Shown: in pieces, positions 29,133-37,605 of the stretch | Layout of the letters: each line of letters begins with the position of its first letter | How positions within the stretch are numbered: the first letter of the stretch is position 1 | DNA from: Microaerobacter geothermalis | GTDB lineage: Bacteria > Bacillota > Bacilli > DSM-22679 | Direction: 5' to 3' | Assembly (NCBI RefSeq): GCF_021608135.1 | Contig: NZ_JAKIHL010000015.1 | Coordinates: 1-63,042, forward strand | Length of the DNA: 63,042 nucleotides | The notes under the pieces: model-generated | Told to the model about the DNA's origin: nothing | The model's database searches: none | The model's input: only the letters and a program-made list of their open reading frames with translations | Made by a program: the position numbers and the translations under genes

Positions 29133-29176
29133 GGGCTCACCTCCAGTTTTAAGGACGTATCATGGTTTGACTTAGA

Positions 29177-29623
29177 CTATTGGAGGATTTTCTTGGTAGT
29201 ATATACCTTCACAATTTTCCCTTCCTGCATGACCTCATTAATCCGATTCATGATCATGGCTTCCAAAGCATTTAATCCCTCTTCTCCTTTGATATCATCC
29301 GGAGTGAGGGAGGATAAAATGGAAATAATGGTATAGTTCACTTGAAACAATCTCTTTTCCAACTCTGCCTTTGCTTTTTCATTGGATACTTGCAGCTTGA
29401 ATTGGATACGGATAATATCGCCCGTATACAAATCCGTTGTAATCTCCTCTGTATCCACCGTCAATGCGAGAACTTGATCAATGGATGGGGCCTTCGCCCC
29501 TTCTGCCTGCTGATTCACTGGAACTTGAAAATAGTTCTTCCAAAGAAGGAAAGTGACAATCGAAAGTAACGTGATGGCAATCATGATAATTAATGCCATA
29601 TTAAATAATTTATGTCGGAACAA
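29177..29623 (-). CDS. fliL: Flagellar basal body protein FliL
   Basis: Stator-associated membrane protein. One membrane helix (MALIIMIAITLLSIVTFLLW) is followed by the periplasmic-type FliL domain (LALTVDTEEITTDLYTGDIIRIQFKLQVSNEKAKAELEKRL...GKIVKVYTTKKIL). I chose a TTG start at 29623 (148 aa): it lies just after the flbD stop and has a GGTGGTGGAAGG ribosome-binding region, and the length fits the B. subtilis protein. A longer reading from 29674 would overlap flbD. Confidence 0.88.
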   Translation of the reverse strand: MFRHKLFNMALIIMIAITLLSIVTFLLWKNYFQVPVNQQAEGAKAPSIDQVLALTVDTEEITTDLYTGDIIRIQFKLQVSNEKAKAELEKRLFQVNYTIISILSSLTPDDIKGEEGLNALEAMIMNRINEVMQEGKIVKVYTTKKILQ

Positions 29624-29636
29624 CGCCTTCCACCAC

Positions 29637-29840
29637 CTATTTAGGCTCAATGTTTTTGAATAAATAGACATCATTCAAAAATAATTTCACCAAGGAAATA
29701 ATTTCATCAACGCTCTCTTTTACAACCATTTTTTTCCCGTTATTTAATGTAATGACTGTATCAGGGGTTGCTTCAATGGTTTCAATTAAGAAACAATTTA
29801 AGACAAACGTTGTTCCATTAAATCTTGTTAATTGAATCAT
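29637..29840 (-). CDS. flbD: FlbD family flagellar protein (SwrD)
   Basis: Small 67 aa protein of the FlbD/SwrD family: MIQLTRFNGTTFVLNCFLIETIEATPDTVITLNNGKK matches the family core (Ile-Glu-x-Thr-Pro-Asp-Thr). In B. subtilis the corresponding protein increases motor torque for swarming. AAGGGGGG lies upstream of the ATG. It sits between flgE and fliL as expected. Confidence 0.93.
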   Translation of the reverse strand: MIQLTRFNGTTFVLNCFLIETIEATPDTVITLNNGKKMVVKESVDEIISLVKLFLNDVYLFKNIEPK

Positions 29841-29867
29841 CGTTACAACCCCCCTTAAATGAATATA

Positions 29868-30689
29868 TTATCGTTTGAGATTGACTAATTCCTGCAAAAT
29901 ATCATCTGATGTTGTAATAATCCTAGAGTTTGCTTGGAATCCACGCTGTGCCACAATCATTTCTGTAAATTCTGCCGTCAAATCAACATTGGACATCTCC
30001 AATTGTCCTGCTAAAAGTGCCCCTGAACCTGTATCAGCATTGTCAGGGGTAGTGTATTCAAATTGGCCATCCAAGTTGGCATTACCAGTAATTTCATAAA
30101 GTGAACCACCAATTTTCTTTAATCCCCCTGGGTTTTGTACCATAACCAGTCCAATTGTTGCTACTTCTTCCGTGGTTCCGTCAGGTGTTGTCCCTAATAT
30201 CACACCATCTTTGCCGATAGAAAAGGAGGTATAATCTTCACGGGAAATGATAATTGGTGCTCCGCCTTCGTCTACAACAAACATTCCTGAGGAAGTAACC
30301 AATTGACCTGCAGCATCTCGGGTAAAATTTCCAGCCCTCGTCAAATAAGGAACTTCCTGATCTTCACTAGCCTTTACCGCAAAGAAACCATCGCCATCAA
30401 TAGCTAAGTCGGTTTCAACATTTGTGGTTTGGAAACTTCCTGGCGTATGTAAAACATCAATTGAAGAAATAGAGGAGCCAAGCCCAATTTGACGCGGGTT
30501 TACTCCTCCGCGTACCCCTTCTTCAGGCCGGGAGATACCAGAAATCGTCTGACTAAGAATATCGGAAAACATAACCCGGCTTGCTTTGTAGCCAATTGTA
30601 TTTACATTGGCAATGTTGTTCCCGATAACATCTAACTTGGTTTGGAATCCTCTCATGCCTGAGATTCCTGCATATAAAGACCTTAACAT
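29868..30689 (-). CDS. flgE: Flagellar hook protein FlgE (FlgG-like, short form)
   Basis: Axial protein of the hook. The 273 aa protein has the N-terminal rod/hook signature LYAGISGMRGFQTKLDVIGNNIANVNTIGYK and the C-terminal FlgE/FlgG motif LSNVDLTAEFTEMIVAQRGFQANSRII-like region, with a short middle domain. By length it resembles FlgG, but its place after flgD and fliK identifies it as the hook gene, as in B. subtilis (264 aa). AAGGAGG precedes the ATG. A 92-base upstream gap with a hairpin is unusual for this operon. Confidence 0.93.
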   Translation of the reverse strand: MLRSLYAGISGMRGFQTKLDVIGNNIANVNTIGYKASRVMFSDILSQTISGISRPEEGVRGGVNPRQIGLGSSISSIDVLHTPGSFQTTNVETDLAIDGDGFFAVKASEDQEVPYLTRAGNFTRDAAGQLVTSSGMFVVDEGGAPIIISREDYTSFSIGKDGVILGTTPDGTTEEVATIGLVMVQNPGGLKKIGGSLYEITGNANLDGQFEYTTPDNADTGSGALLAGQLEMSNVDLTAEFTEMIVAQRGFQANSRIITTSDDILQELVNLKR

Positions 30690-30728
30690 AATATGCCCTC
30701 CTTCTGATTAAGAACAGGCAGTGATTTG

Positions 30729-30754
30729 CTGCTACATCAGTCGGTCAATAGCAG
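30729..30754 (-). other. Hairpin upstream of flgE
   Basis: Minus strand CTGCTA-N14-TAGCAG (arms 30749-30754 and 30729-30734) in the 92-base gap before flgE. There is no U-tract. It may be an mRNA processing or stabilising element for the abundant hook protein; this is inference. Confidence 0.35.
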
Positions 30755-30781
30755 TTAGCCCCCTTTTCGGTCCAGCCAATT

Positions 30782-31180
30782 TTATAGGATCACTGCGCTG
30801 TCAATATTCGTAAAAACATTTTCTTTTGCATGATTTCCATCCAATGCCGTAATTACAGTTCTATTTTTGATATTTACCACATATGCAACATTATTCATAA
30901 AGACAAGAGACTCTCTTGAGCCTTTTGAAGCGGCTTTGTTTACTGCATTTTCAAGTCTCGCAATGTCACCAATACTTAACTGAATTCCCCTTAATTGCAG
31001 CCTTTGCTCGGCGTGATGACTAAACTTGATCCCGGTTGATTGGATATTTGACAAACGGTCATTAAAAATTTCAGAAAAGGGCTCCCCCCTTTGATCAGAG
31101 GGCTGAGAAGTATTTCGTTGGACCGGAACTTGTCTTGTAGGAAAGAAGGCTTGTCCCACTTTAAATGATTGGTTCGTCAT
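30782..31180 (-). CDS. TIGR02530 family flagellar operon protein
   Basis: Small protein (132 aa) found in Firmicutes flagellar operons between flgD and flgE. The hallmark is the segment GIKFSHHAEQRLQLRGIQLS, followed by a helix (LENAVNKAASKGSRESLVFMNNVAYVV) and a beta-rich end with TVITALDG. The N-terminal third is low-complexity. Exact function is unknown; a role in hook assembly is suggested by position only. ATG 31180 has TTAGGGGGG upstream, better than the ATG six codons earlier. Confidence 0.9.
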   Translation of the reverse strand: MTNQSFKVGQAFFPTRQVPVQRNTSQPSDQRGEPFSEIFNDRLSNIQSTGIKFSHHAEQRLQLRGIQLSIGDIARLENAVNKAASKGSRESLVFMNNVAYVVNIKNRTVITALDGNHAKENVFTNIDSAVIL

Positions 31181-31190
31181 AAATGCCCCC

Positions 31191-31676
31191 CTAACCATTT
31201 CTTACTTCTATAATATTTTCTGTGGTGACAGACTGGCCATTAACCTGAACAAAGGTTTTCCCGTCTTTCATAGATACGGATTGAACCAACCCGCTTCCTT
31301 TCTGTCCATCAACTTCCCAAACAACCTCTAATCCTATCAAACGAGATAGTTCAACCAATCGATCTCCCCTAAGCAATAATGAATTGCCTTGGGTGATTTG
31401 TGTTAGAAGTTCTTGTTGAATCGATGTGATTTCTTCCAAGGAAGATTGAGATTTTTCCTGAAGTCCAACCAAGTTCCCTAGTTGTTCCATCGAAGTAAAT
31501 TGGGCCATCTGTGCAATAAACTCCCTATCCTGCAAAGGCTGGGTAGGATCCTGATTTTGTAATTGGGTAACGAGAATTTTTAAAAAATCATTCTTCCCTA
31601 AAATACCTTTCGGATTTCTCACTGAGGCAGCTAAAGGATAATCTGAATAAGAAGTATTTGTCGAAATATGGGACAC
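31191..31676 (-). CDS. flgD: Flagellar hook capping protein FlgD
   Basis: Scaffold cap needed for hook assembly. The 161 aa protein has the N-terminal FlgD signature [41 protein letters not shown] and a short C-terminal Tudor-like domain ([21 protein letters not shown]). The start is GTG at 31676 with a near-perfect AAGGAGGTGATAAG upstream. It lies directly downstream of fliK. Confidence 0.96.
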   Translation of the reverse strand: MSHISTNTSYSDYPLAASVRNPKGILGKNDFLKILVTQLQNQDPTQPLQDREFIAQMAQFTSMEQLGNLVGLQEKSQSSLEEITSIQQELLTQITQGNSLLLRGDRLVELSRLIGLEVVWEVDGQKGSGLVQSVSMKDGKTFVQVNGQSVTTENIIEVRNG

Positions 31677-31688
31677 CTTATCACCTCC

Positions 31689-33092
31689 TTATACCGTCAA
31701 ATTAATGCCCGAGTAAGAATATTGATTGAAAGCCAAGGAAAAGGAATTTGATCCATCATCTGTCTCATCATAATATCTGGGTAATTTTCCGTGGTGTTGA
31801 TCAGGCGATTGCTTAAATTGCTGGAATTGTTGAGATTGTTGAAATCCCCCTCCGACTTCTCCCTGCTGAAACAGACTCATATCCTGCTTAACTTCCATTC
31901 TGTCAACCTGTATTCCTTGCTGTGAAAGGGCCATTCGTAGTTGGAAAAGGTTGTTTTCTATCAAATCCCTTCCCTGTGTTGTCTCTGTATAAAATTGAGT
32001 AATAAGCTGACCGTTTTTGGTGATAATTTTGACGTTTACTTGACCAAGCTCCTCCGGATGAAGGGAGATTTTCGCCTCTGAGAAACCATTCAGCTTGAAG
32101 ATTTTCATATCTTTAATCATAAAATTTTCCATTTCTTTAGCAAATTGTTGACTATTGATGACCATCTTATTTGGAACGAGAATCTGATTCATTAATTTCT
32201 GATTTATGGGAGATTGTAAAGCAAAAGGATTCTCCAACTGCAAAGAGGAAATTTTTGTAGTATTTTTCCCTTCTTTTTGCCCCTCATTACCGACTAATCC
32301 GTTCTCAGGCAAAACGATTTGGTTCTGTATAGTAGACTTCATTGGTTGTTGGATAGACCATTTTCCAAATGTTGGTTGGAATTGATTCCCCTGATTTTCC
32401 AGTGACTTCGTCATCTTTTCGAGTAGAGTTTTCAATTGATCGGGTAACCCATTCGGGATTTGTAATAATGGAGCCTTTTGAAGTTCCTTCTCCAGAATCA
32501 TTAATTTTACGATCATATCCTGAAATTCCTTCGGAGAACCCCCCCCTGTAAGGAACGAACTTTGACCAGAAACTCCTCTGTTCAACGCCCCATCCATCAA
32601 TGGATATTTGTCCACAATAGATTGATTGGTCGGTATTAACATGGTATTTTGTTTTGCGAGCAACTGATTCATGGTGAATTGACCAGCAGGCGATTCAATC
32701 TCCGCCTGATTCTCGGAAATCAAGTTCATCACCTGAAGTATTTGAGAGATCAGATCATCCAATTTTCCCCAATCATCTTGAGTTGCCTGATTGACGAACA
32801 ACTCAATGTTTTTCAAGAGTAAATTAAATTGGACATTCTCACCTGCTAGAGGAGATGGACTCATTTCTCCATTTAACAGTTCAGCCAATTGGGACAGAAG
32901 AGATTGAAGATTATTGTCCGCCTCTGGCTCACCCAAAAAAGAAACAAGGGGTGTCAGGTTTTTTCCAGAAACTAAACTCATAAAGAGTTCACTAAAATTC
33001 ATTTCTTTTTCTGAAACTTCGAATAATGGATCTGTTCCCTGTAGATTTGTACTGGTCTTCGTGTTGATGGTTGTTCCCTGGATCATACTCAT
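31689..33092 (-). CDS. fliK: Flagellar hook-length control protein FliK
   Basis: Exported molecular ruler that measures hook length and triggers the FlhB switch. The 467 aa protein has a long, glutamine- and asparagine-rich, variable N-terminal region and the conserved C-terminal FliK domain (KISLHPEELGQVNVKIITKNGQLITQFYTETTQGRDLIENNLFQLRMAL). A Gln/Phe-rich tail follows. AAAGGAGGTGA lies at the right distance from the ATG. Confidence 0.93.
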   Translation of the reverse strand: MSMIQGTTINTKTSTNLQGTDPLFEVSEKEMNFSELFMSLVSGKNLTPLVSFLGEPEADNNLQSLLSQLAELLNGEMSPSPLAGENVQFNLLLKNIELFVNQATQDDWGKLDDLISQILQVMNLISENQAEIESPAGQFTMNQLLAKQNTMLIPTNQSIVDKYPLMDGALNRGVSGQSSFLTGGGSPKEFQDMIVKLMILEKELQKAPLLQIPNGLPDQLKTLLEKMTKSLENQGNQFQPTFGKWSIQQPMKSTIQNQIVLPENGLVGNEGQKEGKNTTKISSLQLENPFALQSPINQKLMNQILVPNKMVINSQQFAKEMENFMIKDMKIFKLNGFSEAKISLHPEELGQVNVKIITKNGQLITQFYTETTQGRDLIENNLFQLRMALSQQGIQVDRMEVKQDMSLFQQGEVGGGFQQSQQFQQFKQSPDQHHGKLPRYYDETDDGSNSFSLAFNQYSYSGINLTV

Positions 33093-33123
33093 CTTGTTTC
33101 ACCTCCTTTCAAAGGGTGATGAT

Positions 33124-34008
33124 TTAAAGTGATTTAGTGACAACAGAAGCATCCTCCGGACTCATCTGTGATAAAATTTGCGAACGAATCCCGGAATCAA
33201 GCTTTTTAAAAATAAATATCGCCTTGTTAAAATCATCCTTCAAAAGCTGAGTCAATATGAGTGCTGCATTGGCAGGAGGCATTCTGGAATAGGTATCGAT
33301 CAACAAATTTTCACTAATTCCTGCCTTCTCTCTTTCACTAAGCTCCTTGGACAATTGTTTGATTCTCTCTTGAAGGGCTGCAATCTCAGAATCCTTTGAG
33401 ATTGTTGTATCCTTTAACATAATCGAAATATCGGCTGCTCTTTTCGGATCCATTTTTGCTAAAATTTGTGACCTTGCTTCATTATTCATTGATTCCAAAA
33501 CAAGGACAGCCTCTTCTATCGTCAGCTTCTCAATAATGGGTGCAGCTTTACTCGATGACATTCCTGCATAAATATCAGCTACTTCTTTAATTTTTTTTAA
33601 TCTCTCTTCCTGTGACAACTGTTTTTCCTCTAATTGCTTCTCAAGATCATCAATTTCTTTCTTTAATCTTGAAATTTCGTTATTTTTTTCTGTCAATTGA
33701 TTTTGTAAGGAAGCTTGAATTTGTTGAGTCTCCTTTACTTTTTCTTGTAATTGGGTAATTTTTTGTTCCAAATCCTCAGGTCTTGCTTCTGGTGTTTGAA
33801 CATCCAGCGATTCACTGGAATTCTTTGGATCGGGTATGATTTTCTCCACATATGGAATCTGGTTTGCCCAAGCCAATGCAGTATTTAAGACATTATATCC
33901 CAAAAAAGAAAGAAGAATACCGGTTAGAAGAATAGTAAATAATAATGGAAGAAGAATAATATAAAAGAACCATTCTAATCTGTTGTAACCCTTTTCGGTA
34001 GATTCCAT
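33124..34008 (-). CDS. YlxF/MotE-like coiled-coil membrane protein
   Basis: The 294 aa protein has one N-terminal membrane segment (about residues 12-36), a long coiled coil (about 80-145), and two copies of an MgtE N-terminal-like motif: MSSSKAAPIIEKL...ARSQILAKMDPKRAADI and MPPANAALILTQLL...IRSQILSQMSPEDA. A second coiled coil lies between them. This architecture fits the YlxF/MotE group in Firmicutes flagellar operons, proposed to act with the motor or as a stator chaperone. It lies between fliJ and fliK. TAGGAGG precedes the ATG. Confidence 0.85.
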   Translation of the reverse strand: MESTEKGYNRLEWFFYIILLPLLFTILLTGILLSFLGYNVLNTALAWANQIPYVEKIIPDPKNSSESLDVQTPEARPEDLEQKITQLQEKVKETQQIQASLQNQLTEKNNEISRLKKEIDDLEKQLEEKQLSQEERLKKIKEVADIYAGMSSSKAAPIIEKLTIEEAVLVLESMNNEARSQILAKMDPKRAADISIMLKDTTISKDSEIAALQERIKQLSKELSEREKAGISENLLIDTYSRMPPANAALILTQLLKDDFNKAIFIFKKLDSGIRSQILSQMSPEDASVVTKSL

Positions 34009-34020
34009 AAGTGATTCCTC

Positions 34021-34479
34021 CTAAAGTTCTCCTTCCCCTGTATGTTTTATATACTGATGAATGGCAATTTCCCCCAGTTCTTTTTCTTCTTTTCTTTTTT
34101 CTTCTTCCATGTACTGAAGAAAATCTTTTTCTTTCATGATCTTTAAAATTTTTTCCTCTTTATTTTTATCGGCTAAAACACCTTGATGTTTAATTACAAG
34201 CATTTCTGTTTTTTTCACTTCTTCCTTTTGGTTTACAACTCGTAACTTTAAACGCTCCAGATAGGCTTGGATTTCCTTTATCTTTCTTATTTCAACGGAG
34301 GCTTGCTGAAGCTGCAACATCATGTTTTCCATTTTTTCCTTTTCTTCCAGCATGGATTTTAAGGATTGCACATCACGAAATAACTGCTGAGAAGACCCAG
34401 CAAGATCCCATTGGGCTTTCTCTTTCTCTTTTCCTTTCATATCTAATATCTTCTGTAGACGAAATTGATAGGACATCAC
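34021..34479 (-). CDS. fliJ: Flagellar export chaperone FliJ
   Basis: Coiled-coil stalk subunit of the FliI export ATPase. The 152 aa protein is helical throughout, beginning SYQFRLQKILDMKGKEKEKAQWDLA, the FliJ N-terminal signature. The start overlaps the fliI stop: GTG at 34479 (GTGA overlap) or the adjacent ATG at 34476, both downstream of AAGGAG at the end of fliI. Confidence 0.93.
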   Translation of the reverse strand: MMSYQFRLQKILDMKGKEKEKAQWDLAGSSQQLFRDVQSLKSMLEEKEKMENMMLQLQQASVEIRKIKEIQAYLERLKLRVVNQKEEVKKTEMLVIKHQGVLADKNKEEKILKIMKEKDFLQYMEEEKRKEEKELGEIAIHQYIKHTGEGEL

Positions 34480-35801
34480 CTATTCAACTCCTTAAACTGG
34501 TCAATTAACCTTTTTACGGTCTCTTCCCAGTAGCAGTTTTCATGGATATCTTGTTGACAAAAAGAACGGATGGCATCACGATATTTTATGGCCAAATCTA
34601 TATCCCGATTGCTTCCCTTTTTGTATGCACCGATATTAATTAAATCCTCCACTTCCTGATAGGTCGCCAACAGGCTTTTTAAATGGTTTGCTGCCGTCAT
34701 ATGATCCTCTGTAATGATATCCTTCATTAAACGGCTTACGCTCTTTAATACATCAATAGCAGGAAAATGTCCTTTATTAGCAAGGGTTCTGTCTAATACG
34801 ATATGGCCATCTAAAATTCCCCTAACCGTGTCTGAAATGGGTTCATTTAAATCGTCACCATCCACTAAAACAGTATAAAATGCAGTAATTGTTCCCTTTT
34901 GATTGGTTCCGGAACGCTCCAATAGCTTAGGCAATAAGGAAAAAACAGATGGGGTGTATCCCTTTGCCGTAGGAGGTTCTCCAATCGCTAAACCTACCTC
35001 TCTTTGGGCCATCGCGAAACGGGTAATGGAATCCATCATCAACATGACATCCAAACCCATGTCTCTAAAATACTCGGCAAATGCAGTGGCAACCATTGCT
35101 CCCTTTATTCTCATGAGGGCAGGTTGATCCGAGGTAGCGACCACTAAAATGGAACGGGCCAAGCCTTCTTTACCCAAATCTTTCTCCACAAATTCTAAGA
35201 CTTCCCGTCCCCTTTCACCAATCAACGCTATGATATTTACATCAGCAGAGGTATTCCTCGCAATCATGCCGAGTAACGTGCTTTTCCCTACGCCACTACC
35301 GGCAAATATCCCTATTCGCTGTCCTTTCCCAACCGAAAGCAAGCCGTCTATAGCTCTTACTCCTACAGATAAGGGCTCCATAATTCTGGGCCTTTTCAAA
35401 GGATTTGGTGGAGACTGATTTGTAGATACACCGACCAAACCTTCCGGCAAATTTTGATCGTCGATGGGATTGCCCAATCCATCGACAATTCGTCCCAGCA
35501 TACTTTTTCCCACCTTAACAATCAATGATTTGCCGGTGGAAACCACATCACAGCCGGGGCCTATTGACCCCAGATCACCAAAAGGCATAAGGAGAACTTT
35601 GTGATTCCGAAAACCAACAACTTCTGCAGGGACTGGACTGTTTTGTCCAACCGGATATAATAAACAAACATCCCCGATCTTTGTGTCAGGTCCTTCAGAC
35701 TCTACTGTCAGCCCAATTACTTGAGTTACTTTTCCGTTTAATCGAAAGGGGTCACTATGCTCAATCAGCTGTTTATAACGTTGGATATCAAGAACAGCCA
35801 T
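34476..35801 (-). CDS. fliI: Flagellum-specific ATPase FliI
   Basis: F1-like ATPase that energises flagellar protein export. The 441 aa protein has Walker A at residues 168-175 (GSGVGKST), the Walker B region DVMLMMDSITRFAMAQREVGLA, and the GEPPTAKGYTPSVFSLLPKLLERSG motif. It follows fliH by one base, and its end overlaps fliJ, matching the FliH-FliI-FliJ complex. Confidence 0.97.
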   Translation of the reverse strand: MAVLDIQRYKQLIEHSDPFRLNGKVTQVIGLTVESEGPDTKIGDVCLLYPVGQNSPVPAEVVGFRNHKVLLMPFGDLGSIGPGCDVVSTGKSLIVKVGKSMLGRIVDGLGNPIDDQNLPEGLVGVSTNQSPPNPLKRPRIMEPLSVGVRAIDGLLSVGKGQRIGIFAGSGVGKSTLLGMIARNTSADVNIIALIGERGREVLEFVEKDLGKEGLARSILVVATSDQPALMRIKGAMVATAFAEYFRDMGLDVMLMMDSITRFAMAQREVGLAIGEPPTAKGYTPSVFSLLPKLLERSGTNQKGTITAFYTVLVDGDDLNEPISDTVRGILDGHIVLDRTLANKGHFPAIDVLKSVSRLMKDIITEDHMTAANHLKSLLATYQEVEDLINIGAYKKGSNRDIDLAIKYRDAIRSFCQQDIHENCYWEETVKRLIDQFKELNR

Positions 35802-35802
35802 A

Positions 35803-36582
35803 CTATCCTCTACCTTGTGCGGCCTGCACTAATATTTCACGAATTTCTTCCAATTGAGTATCTACACGTCCATCAATGGTACCTAATGAAGTTTTAATCG
35901 AACAACCGCCTACCTTAATGGATGGATCAGGAATGATATGAAGTTCAGCATGTCCGTTTAAACACGACAATAATTCACCCTTCGATTCCTGAATAAATGA
36001 ATAATGTTCTGGATGAACATAAATCGTTATTTTTTCCTGCTCCCTTGCCCTTTGCAAAGCTTCTTTTACCATAGAAAGGATTTGGTCAGGGTGTGTTTTC
36101 AATTCAGAAGAGATAATTTTCCTGGCTATGGAAAGGCTTAATTCTAATAGAACAGGTTCAGCTTCCTCAATAATTTTATTTTTCTCGGCATATGCCAATT
36201 CAACGATTTTTTGTGCTGATTGGTATCGTTCCGCTTCTTCCTTTTCCACAATTTGATAGGCTTCTTTTTTTCCCAATTGATATCCTTCTTGATAGCCAGT
36301 TTTTTTAGCATCTTCCATAAAGATTCTGGCTTCTTCTTTCTTTTTATTCCACCAAGAAGAAATTTCACGATTGGCTTCTTCCTTTAGTCTTGCAATTTCC
36401 TCCTTTGCCTGATTTATGATTTTCGAAGCTGCTTCTTCGGCATCAGATATCAATTGGTTCGCTTCTGAAGTTCCTTCGTTTTTTTTCTCTTGGGTGGTCC
36501 CCTTTGACGGTTGAATAGTAGAATGAATCACCCTTATATCAGATTCAGCAGAATATTGGGAGGCTTTAATAATCCTAGACAA
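35803..36582 (-). CDS. fliH: Flagellar assembly protein FliH
   Basis: Regulator and anchor of FliI. The 259 aa protein has a long helical, charged N-terminal part (lysine- and glutamate-rich, about residues 45-140) and the conserved C-terminal domain (LELSLSIARKIISSELKTHPDQILSMVKEAL...PDPSIKVGGCSIKTSLGTIDGRVDTQLEEI). The start is a TTG at 36582, nine bases after GGGGAGGGG and overlapping the fliG stop by eight bases; no suitable ATG exists. Confidence 0.93.
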   Translation of the reverse strand: MSRIIKASQYSAESDIRVIHSTIQPSKGTTQEKKNEGTSEANQLISDAEEAASKIINQAKEEIARLKEEANREISSWWNKKKEEARIFMEDAKKTGYQEGYQLGKKEAYQIVEKEEAERYQSAQKIVELAYAEKNKIIEEAEPVLLELSLSIARKIISSELKTHPDQILSMVKEALQRAREQEKITIYVHPEHYSFIQESKGELLSCLNGHAELHIIPDPSIKVGGCSIKTSLGTIDGRVDTQLEEIREILVQAAQGRG

Positions 36583-37594
36583 TGATTTCGTCCCCTCCCC
36601 CTCTTGCAATAATAATTTCTCCTGCTTCTTCCAAACGTCTTATCGTAGCAACAATACGGGTTTGTGCTTCCTCAACATCCCGCAAGCGAACGGGCCCCAT
36701 AAATTCCATTTCCTCTTTAAACGTGTCTGCCATTCGTTTCGACATATTTTTGAAAACAACCTCTTTTACTTCTTCGCTTGCTACTTTTAAAGCCAATTGC
36801 AAATCCTTGTTCTCCACATCTCGGATAACCCTTTGGATGGAGCGGTCATCCAGGGTAACAATATCCTCAAAGACGAACATCCTCTTTTTAATTTCTTCCG
36901 CCAGCTCAGGATCTTGAATTTCCAAAGCATCTAATATGGTCCTTTCTGTGCTTCTGTCAACTCCATTCAATATTTGGACGATGGATTCAATTCCCCCAGC
37001 ATGGGTATAGTCCTGTGTAACCGTAGAGGAAAGCTTTTGTTCCAATATCCGTTCAACTTCATTAATCACTTCAGGTGAAGTACTGTCCATTAAAGCAACC
37101 CTTCTAGCCACATCCGCTTGCCTCTCCTGGGGTAATGAAGACAGAATCGTAGCTGCCTGGCTGGGCTCCAAATAGGAAAGGACCAAAGCAATGGTTTGAG
37201 AGTGTTCGTTTTGAATAAAATTAAGAATCTGAGTTGGATCCGCTTTTCGCGCGAAATCAAAGGGTCTAACCTGTAAGGCAGCGGTCAATCTGTTGATAAC
37301 CTCCAATGCTTTCTGCTGCCCCAATGCCTTTTCCAAAATTTCTTTGGCATACGCGATGCCGCCCTGCTCAATATATTCCTGGGCGATGTATAATTGATGA
37401 AATTCATGAAGAACTTCATCTTTTTGCTCATACTCCACTTTTCTGATGTTGGCAATCTCTAATGTTAATTGCTCAATTTCCTCTTCACGCAAGTGTTTAA
37501 AGATTTGTGCCGAAATTTCTGGCCCTAATGAAATTAAGAGAATTGCCGCTTTTTGTCTGTTGGTTAATTCTTTAGGTGATGTCACTCGTGCCAT
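36575..37594 (-). CDS. fliG: Flagellar motor switch protein FliG
   Basis: C-ring protein that interacts with stators to generate torque. The 339 aa protein has the N-terminal FliF-binding domain (TNRQKAAILLISLGPEISAQIFKHL), the middle domain including EHSQTIALVLSYLEP-type EHPQ motif, and the C-terminal charged torque helix (DDRSIQRVIRDVENKDLQLALK). ATG 37594 is eight bases from AGGAG; an earlier GTG overlaps that site. Confidence 0.97.
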   Translation of the reverse strand: MARVTSPKELTNRQKAAILLISLGPEISAQIFKHLREEEIEQLTLEIANIRKVEYEQKDEVLHEFHQLYIAQEYIEQGGIAYAKEILEKALGQQKALEVINRLTAALQVRPFDFARKADPTQILNFIQNEHSQTIALVLSYLEPSQAATILSSLPQERQADVARRVALMDSTSPEVINEVERILEQKLSSTVTQDYTHAGGIESIVQILNGVDRSTERTILDALEIQDPELAEEIKKRMFVFEDIVTLDDRSIQRVIRDVENKDLQLALKVASEEVKEVVFKNMSKRMADTFKEEMEFMGPVRLRDVEEAQTRIVATIRRLEEAGEIIIARGGGDEIIV

Positions 37595-37605
37595 TAGAAA
37601 CACTC

